Positions 1 through 5,552 are shown, counted from the stretch's first letter. The stretch is DNA of 5,552 nt from an uncultured Bacteroidales bacterium (GCA_937886455.1 CALGCU010000126.1:1-5552), one strand, 5' to 3'. Numbers and translations are program-made. The notes: generated from the letters alone by a model not told the origin.

Positions 1-27
1 TCAAATCTCAAGCAAGCTTGGATTTGA
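1..27. repeat. Imperfect inverted repeat overlapping the murC promoter
   Basis: Bases 1-7 (TCAAATC) are the reverse complement of 21-27 (GATTTGA), and 9-13 (CAAGC) of 16-20 (GCTTG). This gives a 12-bp stem interrupted only by an unpaired T at 8, around a 2-base centre. The core 13-20 (CAAGCTTG) is itself a perfect palindrome. No T-run follows, so it does not look like an intrinsic terminator. The right arm contains the TTTG that serves as the promoter -33 element. The repeat begins at the first base of the window, so it may extend further upstream. It could be part of a dispersed repeat or an operator; the sequence alone does not decide. Confidence 0.6.
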
Positions 28-54
28 TTCTTCGCTCGGTTTGCACTATCTTTG
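23..54 (+). promoter_or_regulatory. Bacteroidetes-type promoter (-33/-7) for murC and downstream genes
   Basis: TTTG at 23-26 and TATCTTTG at 47-54 are separated by 20 bp. This fits the primary sigma factor consensus of Bacteroidetes, a TTG-type -33 box and TAnnTTTG at -7 with roughly 19-21 bp between. Transcription would be expected to start around 60-62, leaving a leader of about 65 nt before the murC ATG at 127. It is the only close consensus match with both boxes that I found in the window, so it probably drives the murC-ftsQ-ftsA-ftsZ block, perhaps together with readthrough from upstream dcw genes. The exact start site is inferred. Confidence 0.75.
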
Positions 55-60
55 TAGTTG

Positions 61-126
61 CAAGATGGGGATGTTTACAGCGCACTCATCTCACTGATAA
101 TCAAACGTATTTTTTCAAATATATTT
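61..126 (+). other. Probable 5' untranslated leader of murC
   Basis: This stretch lies between the inferred transcription start and the murC ATG. It is AT-rich near the start codon (a T-run at about 110-115, then CAAATATATTT) and has no Shine-Dalgarno sequence, which is usual for Bacteroidetes. A 10-codon reading frame (ATG at 65, TGA at 95-97) is present, but nothing supports its translation. I see no strong stem-loop or riboswitch-like structure. The murC frame is open through this region back to a TTG at 58, but the encoded residues do not resemble any MurC N-terminus. Confidence 0.45.
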
Positions 127-1515
127 ATGACAAATTATTATTTTCTTGGAATAGGCGGGATTGGCATGAGTGCTTTAGCTCGGTATTTTCACATGAAGGG
201 TTATGCTGTGAGTGGATATGACCGCACTCGCCACTTAGTGTGCCGCACTTTGGAAGAAGAAGGAATTGAAATTCACTATGAAGATGATGTGCAGTTTATA
301 CCTGAGAGTTTCTTGAGTCCCACACAAACCATTGTGATATACACGCCTGCTATTCCACAAGATCACAAGGAACTGTGTTATTTTCAAACGCATGGATATA
401 AGATTCAGAAACGGGCTGAGGTGTTAGGAGAAATCACTCGCAAGGAACGTGGGCTATGTGTGGCAGGTACACATGGAAAAACGACCACTTCTACTATTTT
501 AGCGCATTTGCTTTATCAATCAAGTGTGAGTTGTAATGCATTTTTAGGTGGCATCAGCAATAATTACAACAGCAATTTATTAGTTTCAGATGTAAGTGAT
601 TTGGTAGTGATTGAGGCTGACGAATATGATCGTTCTTTTCATCAGTTACGCCCGTACATGGCTGTGGTGACCAGTGTTGATGCCGACCATTTAGATATCT
701 ATGGCGACAGCAATGGGTTTACGGAGGGTTTTGCCCATTTCACATCTCTTATTCAGCCCGGTGGTTGTTTGATTATGAAAGATGGCATTCCTTTGGTTCC
801 TCGTTTACAAGATGGAGTGAGGTTATATCGTTACTCAGGTGGCAACGGCGGTGATTTTCATGCCGCGAATATTCGTTTTGATAACGGAGAACTTTTGTTT
901 GATTTTGTAACACCCGAAGGAGTTATGCGTGATTTCTGTTTGGGTGTTCCAGCGTTGATTAATGTAGAAAACAGCATAGCCGCAATGGCTATTGCATGGC
1001 TGAACGGAGTGAAAGAGGCAGAGCTCCGCAGAGCAATTAGGAGTTATTCCGGAATATATCGTCGTTTTAATTTATTAGTGAAAAATGAGGATTATGTACT
1101 AATAGACGATTATGCTCATCATCCTACCGAGTTGTGTGCCAGCATTGAATCAGTGCGAAGATTGTATCCAGACAAACGTATTGTGGGTGTTTTTCAGCCT
1201 CATTTATACACACGAACCCGCGATTTTGCAGATGGTTTTGCTCGTGAGTTGTCAAAGTTGGATGAAGTTATATTATTACCCATTTATCCAGCCCGGGAAC
1301 TCCCCATTGAAGGGGTGAGTTCAGAAATGTTGTTAAACAAGATTGAAAACCCGGAAAAATCATTGTGCAGCAAAGAAAATTTATTATCTTTGTTGCTTGG
1401 AAAGAAGGACGCTGTTGTATTGACATTAGGGGCCGGTGATATAGATGCATTGGTGCCTGTCATAGCAGAAGCATTTCGTCAAGAATATGAGCAAGTTCAC
1501 CTATTAAAAGATTAG
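127..1515 (+). CDS. murC: UDP-N-acetylmuramate--L-alanine ligase (MurC)
   Basis: This cytoplasmic Mur ligase uses ATP to join L-alanine to UDP-MurNAc, the first residue of the peptidoglycan stem peptide. The 462-residue product is of normal family length. The N-terminal Rossmann domain opens with FLGIGGIGMSALA (6-18), the UDP-MurNAc-binding loop. The central ATPase domain has the P-loop GTHGKTTT (114-121), EADEYDRSF (163-171) and DADHLDIYGD (185-194), which supply metal and phosphate ligands. The C-terminal domain has DDYAHHPTE (327-335) and FQPHLYTRT (356-364). The ATG at 127 is chosen because the protein then starts MTNYYFLGIGG, as MurC proteins do; the frame extends upstream to a TTG at 58, but that codon sits at the inferred transcription start and adds 23 residues unlike MurC. 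It ends 2 nt before ftsQ, so the two are probably translationally coupled. Confidence 0.97.
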   Translation: MTNYYFLGIGGIGMSALARYFHMKGYAVSGYDRTRHLVCRTLEEEGIEIHYEDDVQFIPESFLSPTQTIVIYTPAIPQDHKELCYFQTHGYKIQKRAEVLGEITRKERGLCVAGTHGKTTTSTILAHLLYQSSVSCNAFLGGISNNYNSNLLVSDVSDLVVIEADEYDRSFHQLRPYMAVVTSVDADHLDIYGDSNGFTEGFAHFTSLIQPGGCLIMKDGIPLVPRLQDGVRLYRYSGGNGGDFHAANIRFDNGELLFDFVTPEGVMRDFCLGVPALINVENSIAAMAIAWLNGVKEAELRRAIRSYSGIYRRFNLLVKNEDYVLIDDYAHHPTELCASIESVRRLYPDKRIVGVFQPHLYTRTRDFADGFARELSKLDEVILLPIYPARELPIEGVSSEMLLNKIENPEKSLCSKENLLSLLLGKKDAVVLTLGAGDIDALVPVIAEAFRQEYEQVHLLKD

Positions 1516-1517
1516 TT

Positions 1518-2255
1518 TTGACTACGAGATGGCGTAACATATGGTGGGGAATCGGCGGAGCAATAATCGTGAGTTACTTATTGTTTTCCGTTGTCATGTC
1601 ATATAGGCAACGGTCAGTTCATTCTTGTAACGAAGTGCGTATTATCCTAGAGGACAGCATTGAGCGTCAGTTTATATCTCCGAGTAGCATTGTGACCTTG
1701 CTCAAGCAAAAAGGGGTGTATCCCCTGGGTAAAGATTTAGATGTTGTTTCAAGTAACGAGATTGAATCGGTAATATTGTCGAATCCTGTGATTCAATCAG
1801 CAGAATGTTATAAAACAACATCCGGGATGATGAAGATACATATCCGACAACGCATTCCAAAGTTTCGTGTTATGTTGAGCGAAGGCGGTTATTATGTTGA
1901 CACTGAGCGCGAGGTAATGCCTGTGTTGAGTGGTTGTGCTTCTTATGTTCCTGTTGTGAGCGGTCGCGTTGGTAAAACCTTTGCTAGCGGTGAGTTATAT
2001 GATTTTATTGATTACTTAGAGAAGGATGAATTGTGGCGTCATCAAATCACCCAATTGCACATTACGGAGTTTCAGGAAGTAATTTTAATTCCTCGCATTG
2101 GTAATCATCGCATTGAATTGGGGAAATTGATTGATTATGAGCAAAAGATGGATAAGTTACGTCGTTTGTATGTGGACGGATTCCAGCAATTGGGATGGAA
2201 GTCCTACACCGCTATAGATCTGCGTTATAAAGGTCAGGTAGTGTGTCGTCGTTAG
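1518..2255 (+). CDS. ftsQ: Cell division protein FtsQ
   Basis: FtsQ is the bitopic inner-membrane division protein that, with FtsL and FtsB, links the cytoplasmic ring to septal peptidoglycan synthesis in the periplasm. The 245-residue product has a short basic cytoplasmic tail (TTRWRN), one membrane segment at about 9-28, then a POTRA-like region at about 38-113 ending in the ECYKTTSG...IRQRIP stretch (96-114) typical of Bacteroidetes FtsQ. The beta domain begins around YYVDTEREVMP (125-135). The frame contains no ATG before residue 27, which lies beyond the membrane segment, so a non-ATG start is required. TTG at 1518, 2 nt after the murC stop, is the best choice; ATT at 1503, inside murC, would add five residues (IKRLV) and is less likely. 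The frame is closed upstream by TGA at 1488-1490. No separate promoter is seen, so expression probably depends on murC transcription. Confidence 0.9.
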   Translation: MTTRWRNIWWGIGGAIIVSYLLFSVVMSYRQRSVHSCNEVRIILEDSIERQFISPSSIVTLLKQKGVYPLGKDLDVVSSNEIESVILSNPVIQSAECYKTTSGMMKIHIRQRIPKFRVMLSEGGYYVDTEREVMPVLSGCASYVPVVSGRVGKTFASGELYDFIDYLEKDELWRHQITQLHITEFQEVILIPRIGNHRIELGKLIDYEQKMDKLRRLYVDGFQQLGWKSYTAIDLRYKGQVVCRR

Positions 2256-2287
2256 AAAAAAGCAAACCAAGGTATAAATTTTTAAAT

Positions 2288-2295
2288 AGGGGGAG
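2288..2295 (+). promoter_or_regulatory. Purine-rich ribosome binding site of ftsA
   Basis: AGGGGGAG lies 8 nt before the ftsA ATG at 2304 and is the only strong Shine-Dalgarno-like sequence ahead of a gene here; the other starts have AT-rich upstream sequence. It supports the ATG at 2304. An ATG at 2299 lies between them in another frame and meets a stop after two codons (ATG TTA TGA, overlapping the ftsA ATG). The element sits at the end of the 48-nt ftsQ-ftsA spacer, which holds no recognisable promoter or terminator. Confidence 0.6.
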
Positions 2296-2303
2296 TTGAT
2301 GTT

Positions 2304-3581
2304 ATGAGTGACAATAATCTTTTGATGGCTTTTGACTTGAGTGATCAAGGTGTTCGTGCCGCCATCGGTCAAATGCAAGGCGAGGAGATAGAAGTTTTGG
2401 CGTTAGAGGAAAAGTCTTATCGTCAATCAGATTGTATGGAAGCCGGTTGGGTGAAAAAACCGAGTGAGGTGGCATATACGCTACAACAATGTGTTAAATT
2501 GTTACGGAATCGTATTAATAGCGAAAATAAGATAAATTCAGCATTTGTCAGTATCGGCGGAAAGAAGATGCGGACGCTTCGTATTGTTGGGGTACGTGAG
2601 AATGGAGGTATGCTACGCATTACCGAGCGTCTGATGAAAGATTTGTTAGCTGAGACCATACAAAAGACCGAAAATAAATATCTTGCAGAAAACAATCCTA
2701 TTCGCATAGTGGAGCACTACGAGAATCGTTATTGGCTTGACGGGCAAGAGGTGACAGAGTTACTCAACCAGAAAGGTAAGAAAATTGAGGTGGAGTATAT
2801 ATTTGTAATTATTCCTATTTCATTTGAGTCTGATGGCGAAAATACCATTGAGAAAAGTGGTATCAAAAATATTGAACGTGCTTTTGCCCAAGCGGGACTA
2901 AGCATTGAACAGTTCTTTTTGAAATCAGACGCTTTATCAAGTGCTCTATTGGAGAATGAAGAAAGAGAGCAAGGGTGTGCTCTCATTGATTTTGGAAGTG
3001 GCAGTACAAATGTAAGTATTTATCAAAACAACAAGCCTCTCTTTATCGGTTGCGTTCCCATTGGGGGGAAGCACATTACAGCAGACATTAGCAGTTTGGG
3101 GATTTCGTTTGAGAATGCCGAAAAATTGAAATGCAAATACGGACAGGCTATGAAGTCTGCCGTTAAGCGCGTTTATAAAATCAGGATACCAGCTGTTGAT
3201 GGCGGAGACCCCATTGACATTCAGGCTCCATTTTTGAGTCACATCATTGAGTTGCGTCAACGCCAGATTCTATCTGCCATTGTGAAACAGATAAAGAATC
3301 ATCAAGTAGAACATTTGATTATTACCGGTGAAGGCTCGAAATTACATGATTTGAACAGTTTACTATATGAAGAGACCGGTATTCAGGCTCGTGTGGGGAG
3401 TCATGATGTGTGGATTTCAGGGGGTATAGACAATGAGCCTTCATACAGTCTATTGGTTGGTACTTTGTTATTGGGTTCATGTTATCGCAAGGAGCATCCA
3501 GATGCCAAACCCATCAAACCCATCATCCCCAACAATATCAAGGACAAGGCCAAAGAATTTATGAATAAATTATTTAACTAA
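2304..3581 (+). CDS. ftsA: Cell division protein FtsA with divergent nucleotide-binding loops
   Basis: FtsA is an actin-fold protein that polymerises at midcell, binds the FtsZ C-terminal peptide and anchors the Z-ring to the membrane. The 425-residue product keeps the FtsA order: a 1A strand (MAFDLSDQGVRAAIG, 8-22), the FtsA-specific 1C domain (about 80-170, starting SAFVSIGGKKMRTLR), a connect-1 helix (ALLENEEREQG, 214-224), phosphate-2 (LIDFGSGSTNVSIY, 227-240), the PIGGKHITADIS segment (252-263), connect-2 (LSHIIELRQRQIL, 311-323) and an adenosine loop (ITGEGSKLHDL, 340-350). The last residues (about 410-425, ending KEFMNKLFN) form the expected amphipathic membrane-targeting helix. Phosphate-2 is intact, but phosphate-1 reads DLSDQG where FtsA usually has (D/E)IGT(T/S)K, and the adenosine loop has GEG rather than GG(G/A), so ATP binding may be altered. 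It precedes ftsZ by 14 nt, the usual pairing. Confidence 0.93.
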   Translation: MSDNNLLMAFDLSDQGVRAAIGQMQGEEIEVLALEEKSYRQSDCMEAGWVKKPSEVAYTLQQCVKLLRNRINSENKINSAFVSIGGKKMRTLRIVGVRENGGMLRITERLMKDLLAETIQKTENKYLAENNPIRIVEHYENRYWLDGQEVTELLNQKGKKIEVEYIFVIIPISFESDGENTIEKSGIKNIERAFAQAGLSIEQFFLKSDALSSALLENEEREQGCALIDFGSGSTNVSIYQNNKPLFIGCVPIGGKHITADISSLGISFENAEKLKCKYGQAMKSAVKRVYKIRIPAVDGGDPIDIQAPFLSHIIELRQRQILSAIVKQIKNHQVEHLIITGEGSKLHDLNSLLYEETGIQARVGSHDVWISGGIDNEPSYSLLVGTLLLGSCYRKEHPDAKPIKPIIPNNIKDKAKEFMNKLFN

Positions 3582-3595
3582 GAAAAACATTCATT

Positions 3596-4936
3596 ATGGA
3601 AACGAGCAATAATACCCCCAAGGATTGGACAGAGAATGTGCCAACATTACCTATTGAAGAGAACGAGAAAGACAACATTATTAAAGTGTTTGGTGTGGGT
3701 GGCGGCGGTAGCAACGCCATCAACCACATGTATGAAAAGGGGATTACCGGTGTATCCTTTGTTGTGTGTAACACGGATTCACAAGCATTGCGTAATTCTC
3801 CTGTTCCCTATAAAGTTCGCATTGGCGATTTAGGTGCCGGTAGTAAACCTGAGGTTGCACAAAAGGCTGCAGAACATTATCTTGATGACATTAAGGCAGC
3901 TTTGGGTGAAAGTACTCGCATGGTGTTTGTCACCGCCGGTATGGGTGGTGGAACCGGTACGGGTGCTGCTCCCATTGTAGCCAAAACTGCAAAAGAGATG
4001 GGTATTCTAACTGTTGCCATTGTGACTATTCCTTTTGCTTTTGAGGGTAAATACAAGATTAATAAGGCGCTGAAAGGAGTGGCAAATTTAAGCAAACATG
4101 TGGATGCTTTATTAGTGATTAATAATGAGAAACTCTGTGAATTATATCCCGACTTAAATTTTGGCAATGCATTTGAGAAAGCCGATGATGTATTAACCAA
4201 TGCGGCTAAGGCAATTGCAGAAATAGTAACTGTGCCCGGATATATCAACATAGACTTTGCCGATGTGGAAACTACTATGCACGACAGTAAAGTCGCTGTG
4301 ATGAACACCGGTTATGCTTCCGGTGAGTTTCGCATTAAAAATGCCATTGAAGATGCACTTAATTCACCCATAGTAAACACTAAAAATATTAGTGGTGCAC
4401 GTAATATTCTGTTGAGTTTGTATTGTTCACACGATCACCCAATCAGCATGAAAGAGGTACAACAGATTAATGACTTTATGGACACTGTGGGCGACAATGT
4501 GCAAGAAGTGATTTGGGGAGCAACCTACCAAGATGATTTAAATGAGCAAGTGAAGATTACCCTAATTGCCACCGGATTTGACATGGATAACATTCCCGGA
4601 ATGTCATTGTATCTTAACCAAAATAACACGACACCAACACTTAGCCCAGACACTTCTGACACCGACACTTCTGATGAGAAGGAGCCTAATAGTGAAGAAG
4701 AAATGATGGAAATCATTAGAGCTGTGTACGGGAAGCCAAACACATCAACACCCCAAGCCCCTTCAGGAGAAACGAAAGAGACAGAAGAGAAAGTAGAGGA
4801 AGAAGATGTAGAGAAAGTTGGATTAGATGAAGAAGAAATCATTGAAGTAGACTTAGATGATGATTTTGATCCATTTGCTGATGACATGGAAGATGCGATA
4901 GCCACACCAGTATATTTACGAAACAAACAATCATAA
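3596..4936 (+). CDS. ftsZ: Cell division protein FtsZ
   Basis: FtsZ is the tubulin-like GTPase that polymerises into the cytokinetic Z-ring. The 446-residue product has a short acidic N-terminal extension (1-27), the nucleotide-binding core from VFGVGGGGSNAINHM (31-45), the tubulin signature GGGTGTG (117-123), and the T7 catalytic loop NIDFAD (218-223) with the conserved Asn218, Asp220 and Asp223. A C-terminal core domain runs to about 330. GTPase residues are complete. The linker (about 335-434) is strongly acidic and ends in the conserved tail TPVYLRNKQS (437-446), the docking peptide for FtsA. One oddity is that IGDLGAGSKPE (76-86) is about five residues shorter than the typical IG..(I/L)T.GLGAG..PE segment of other FtsZ proteins. 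The ATG at 3596 has only AT-rich sequence upstream, without Shine-Dalgarno, as is common in the phylum. Confidence 0.98.
   Translation: METSNNTPKDWTENVPTLPIEENEKDNIIKVFGVGGGGSNAINHMYEKGITGVSFVVCNTDSQALRNSPVPYKVRIGDLGAGSKPEVAQKAAEHYLDDIKAALGESTRMVFVTAGMGGGTGTGAAPIVAKTAKEMGILTVAIVTIPFAFEGKYKINKALKGVANLSKHVDALLVINNEKLCELYPDLNFGNAFEKADDVLTNAAKAIAEIVTVPGYINIDFADVETTMHDSKVAVMNTGYASGEFRIKNAIEDALNSPIVNTKNISGARNILLSLYCSHDHPISMKEVQQINDFMDTVGDNVQEVIWGATYQDDLNEQVKITLIATGFDMDNIPGMSLYLNQNNTTPTLSPDTSDTDTSDEKEPNSEEEMMEIIRAVYGKPNTSTPQAPSGETKETEEKVEEEDVEKVGLDEEEIIEVDLDDDFDPFADDMEDAIATPVYLRNKQS
4649..4678 (+). repeat. Two-copy 15-bp direct repeat in the ftsZ linker
   Basis: GACACTTCTGA occurs at 4649-4659 and again at 4664-4674, a 15-bp period that keeps the frame and encodes DTSDT-DTSDE in the low-complexity FtsZ linker. 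It looks like a small in-frame tandem duplication. Its size suggests replication slippage in a poorly constrained region rather than a functional site. Confidence 0.6.
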
Positions 4937-4953
4937 TTTAGTATAGAACAGCT

Positions 4954-5412
4954 ATGAATTTATTTGATACGATCAGTGAAGATATTAAGAAAGCCATGCT
5001 TGCCCAAGATAAGGTGAAGTTGGATGCCTTGCGTGGTGTGAAGAAAGAATTTTTAGAAGCTAAAACCGCCAAAGGAGGCAACGGAGAATTGAGCGATGAA
5101 CAAGCCATTAAGATTCTTCAAAAAATGGTAAAGCAAAGAAAGGATGCAGCCGAGATGTATGTAAATGCAGGTCGTCAGGAATTAGCCGAGAAGGAAATGG
5201 CCGAAACCGGCATTATTGAAGCATACCTACCAGCCCCTATGAGCGAAGAAGAACTCGCGTCAAACATTCTTTCCATCATAGAACAATTGGGAGCGAAGGG
5301 TCCACAAGACATGGGCAAAGTGATGGGTGCAGCCAACAAGGCCTTGGCAGGAAAAGCCGAAGGTAGGATTATAGCCCAAAAAGTGAAGGAGTTGTTGAAT
5401 CAGATGTCTTAA
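4954..5412 (+). CDS. YqeY-like (GatB/YqeY domain) protein
   Basis: This is a 152-residue stand-alone YqeY protein, normal length for the family, related to the helical tail domain of GatB, the B subunit of the tRNA-dependent amidotransferase. Recognisable parts are the N-terminal helical bundle (LFDTISEDIKKAML...LRGVKKEFLEA, 3-36), the RKDAAEMYVNAGRQELAEKE stretch (62-81), IIEAYLPAPMSEEEL (87-101), and the C-terminal DMGKVMGAANKALAGKAEGR (119-138) followed by a helix ending in KELLNQ. It lacks the GatB catalytic cradle, so it is not itself an amidotransferase subunit. Its biochemical role is not established; an accessory role with aminoacyl-tRNA or tRNA is inferred only from the GatB relationship. 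The gene starts 17 nt after ftsZ and probably shares its transcript, a common arrangement in Bacteroidetes. No signal peptide or membrane segment is seen. Confidence 0.92.
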   Translation: MNLFDTISEDIKKAMLAQDKVKLDALRGVKKEFLEAKTAKGGNGELSDEQAIKILQKMVKQRKDAAEMYVNAGRQELAEKEMAETGIIEAYLPAPMSEEELASNILSIIEQLGAKGPQDMGKVMGAANKALAGKAEGRIIAQKVKELLNQMS

Positions 5413-5417
5413 ATCCG

Positions 5418-5552
5418 TTGAAAAATCATACTCCTTCTTCTAATGACGGGTCTCCATCAAGCGAGTTGATAAGTCGCTATAAAAAATACATGCATGGAGA
5501 GAGTGTGAATGGTTACTTTGATGTAGAAGAAATCGAGGTATTAGTGGATTAT
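5418..5552 (+). CDS. Probable tetratricopeptide-repeat protein, N-terminal part (runs off window)
   Basis: Only the first 45 codons lie in the window and the frame is still open at the end. After a short Ser/Pro-rich start (KNHTPSSNDGSPSS) comes SELISRYKKYMHGESVNGYFDVEEIEVLVDY (15-45). I recognise this from the N-termini of Bacteroidetes TPR proteins, which read roughly RYe.ml..g...YFDveEfe.i.dYY just before the first repeat. This identification is from memory of the family, and no complete TPR unit is visible here. The start is uncertain: TTG at 5418, 5 nt after the yqeY stop, keeps the whole segment; TTG at 5466 is possible; the first ATG (5490) would begin inside the recognisable region. 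The frame is closed upstream by TAG at 5364-5366 inside yqeY. The tight spacing suggests continued cotranscription. Confidence 0.6.
   Translation, partial: MKNHTPSSNDGSPSSELISRYKKYMHGESVNGYFDVEEIEVLVDY

Noticed and set aside
1..27. Eight codons in frame 1 ending with TGA at 25-27 as the C-terminus of an upstream gene such as murG
   Set aside because: Too short to recognise, does not resemble a MurG C-terminus, and coincides with the inverted repeat.
65..97. 10-codon leader peptide gene ahead of murC
   Set aside because: No ribosome binding site, no run of regulatory codons, and no terminator-like hairpin that would indicate attenuation.
18..221. 67-codon + strand reading frame across the promoter and murC start
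   Set aside because: It overlaps murC in another frame, its start lies upstream of the inferred transcription start, and its product has no recognisable features.
1513..1520. TAGTTTTG as a second -7 promoter box (TAnnTTTG) ahead of ftsQ
   Set aside because: No TTTG/TTG at 19-21 bp upstream, and the match is made of the murC stop plus the ftsQ start, where transcription would begin inside ftsQ.
2256..2303. Possible promoter or terminator in the ftsQ-ftsA spacer
   Set aside because: AT-rich with no TAnnTTTG box and no GC-rich stem followed by a T-run; only the ribosome binding site is supported.
3877..4308. 143-codon minus-strand reading frame opposite ftsZ
   Set aside because: Antisense shadow of the conserved FtsZ core; no start signals and no recognisable domain.
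4525..4926. 133-codon Ser-rich minus-strand reading frame opposite the ftsZ linker
   Set aside because: Its Ser-rich composition is simply the complement of the GAA/GAT-rich acidic linker; no independent support.

Overview
The window is a stretch of the division and cell-wall (dcw) cluster of a member of the Bacteroidetes, most likely order Bacteroidales. Three things point there. The gene order is murC-ftsQ-ftsA-ftsZ followed by a YqeY/GatB-like gene, with no ddl between murC and ftsQ. The proteins carry Bacteroidales-type signatures, such as the ECYKT segment of FtsQ and the YGYA/IEDALNSP-type stretch of FtsZ. The upstream promoter has the Bacteroidetes form TTTG-N20-TATCTTTG. The DNA is moderately AT-rich, all genes are on the + strand, and most starts lack a good Shine-Dalgarno sequence, as expected in this phylum.

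Layout. Positions 1-126 hold no convincing gene: there is an imperfect inverted repeat (1-27), a promoter overlapping its right arm (23-54), and a leader of about 65 nt. murC follows (127-1515), then ftsQ (1518-2255, TTG start, 2-nt gap), ftsA (2304-3581, after a 48-nt spacer with a clear purine-rich ribosome binding site), ftsZ (3596-4936, 14-nt gap), yqeY-like (4954-5412, 17-nt gap), and the first 45 codons of a probable tetratricopeptide-repeat protein that runs off the window (5418-5552, probable TTG start). No terminator is visible inside the block, so it reads as one operon driven at least partly by the promoter ahead of murC.

How the genes work together. MurC adds L-alanine to UDP-MurNAc, the first step of the peptidoglycan stem peptide. 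FtsZ polymerises into the Z-ring, FtsA tethers it to the membrane through a C-terminal amphipathic helix, and FtsQ is the bitopic periplasmic scaffold linking the ring to septal wall synthesis. The YqeY-like protein and the TPR protein have no established role in division; their position is the only hint.

I found no evidence of a new multi-gene system, mobile element, CRISPR array or RNA gene. The points most worth a second look are: an FtsA whose phosphate-1 loop and adenosine loop both depart from the ATP-binding consensus; a promoter built into an inverted repeat that may be a dispersed element; an FtsZ with a shortened segment before its GAG loop and an acidic linker with an embedded predicted helix; and two genes for which no suitable ATG start exists.
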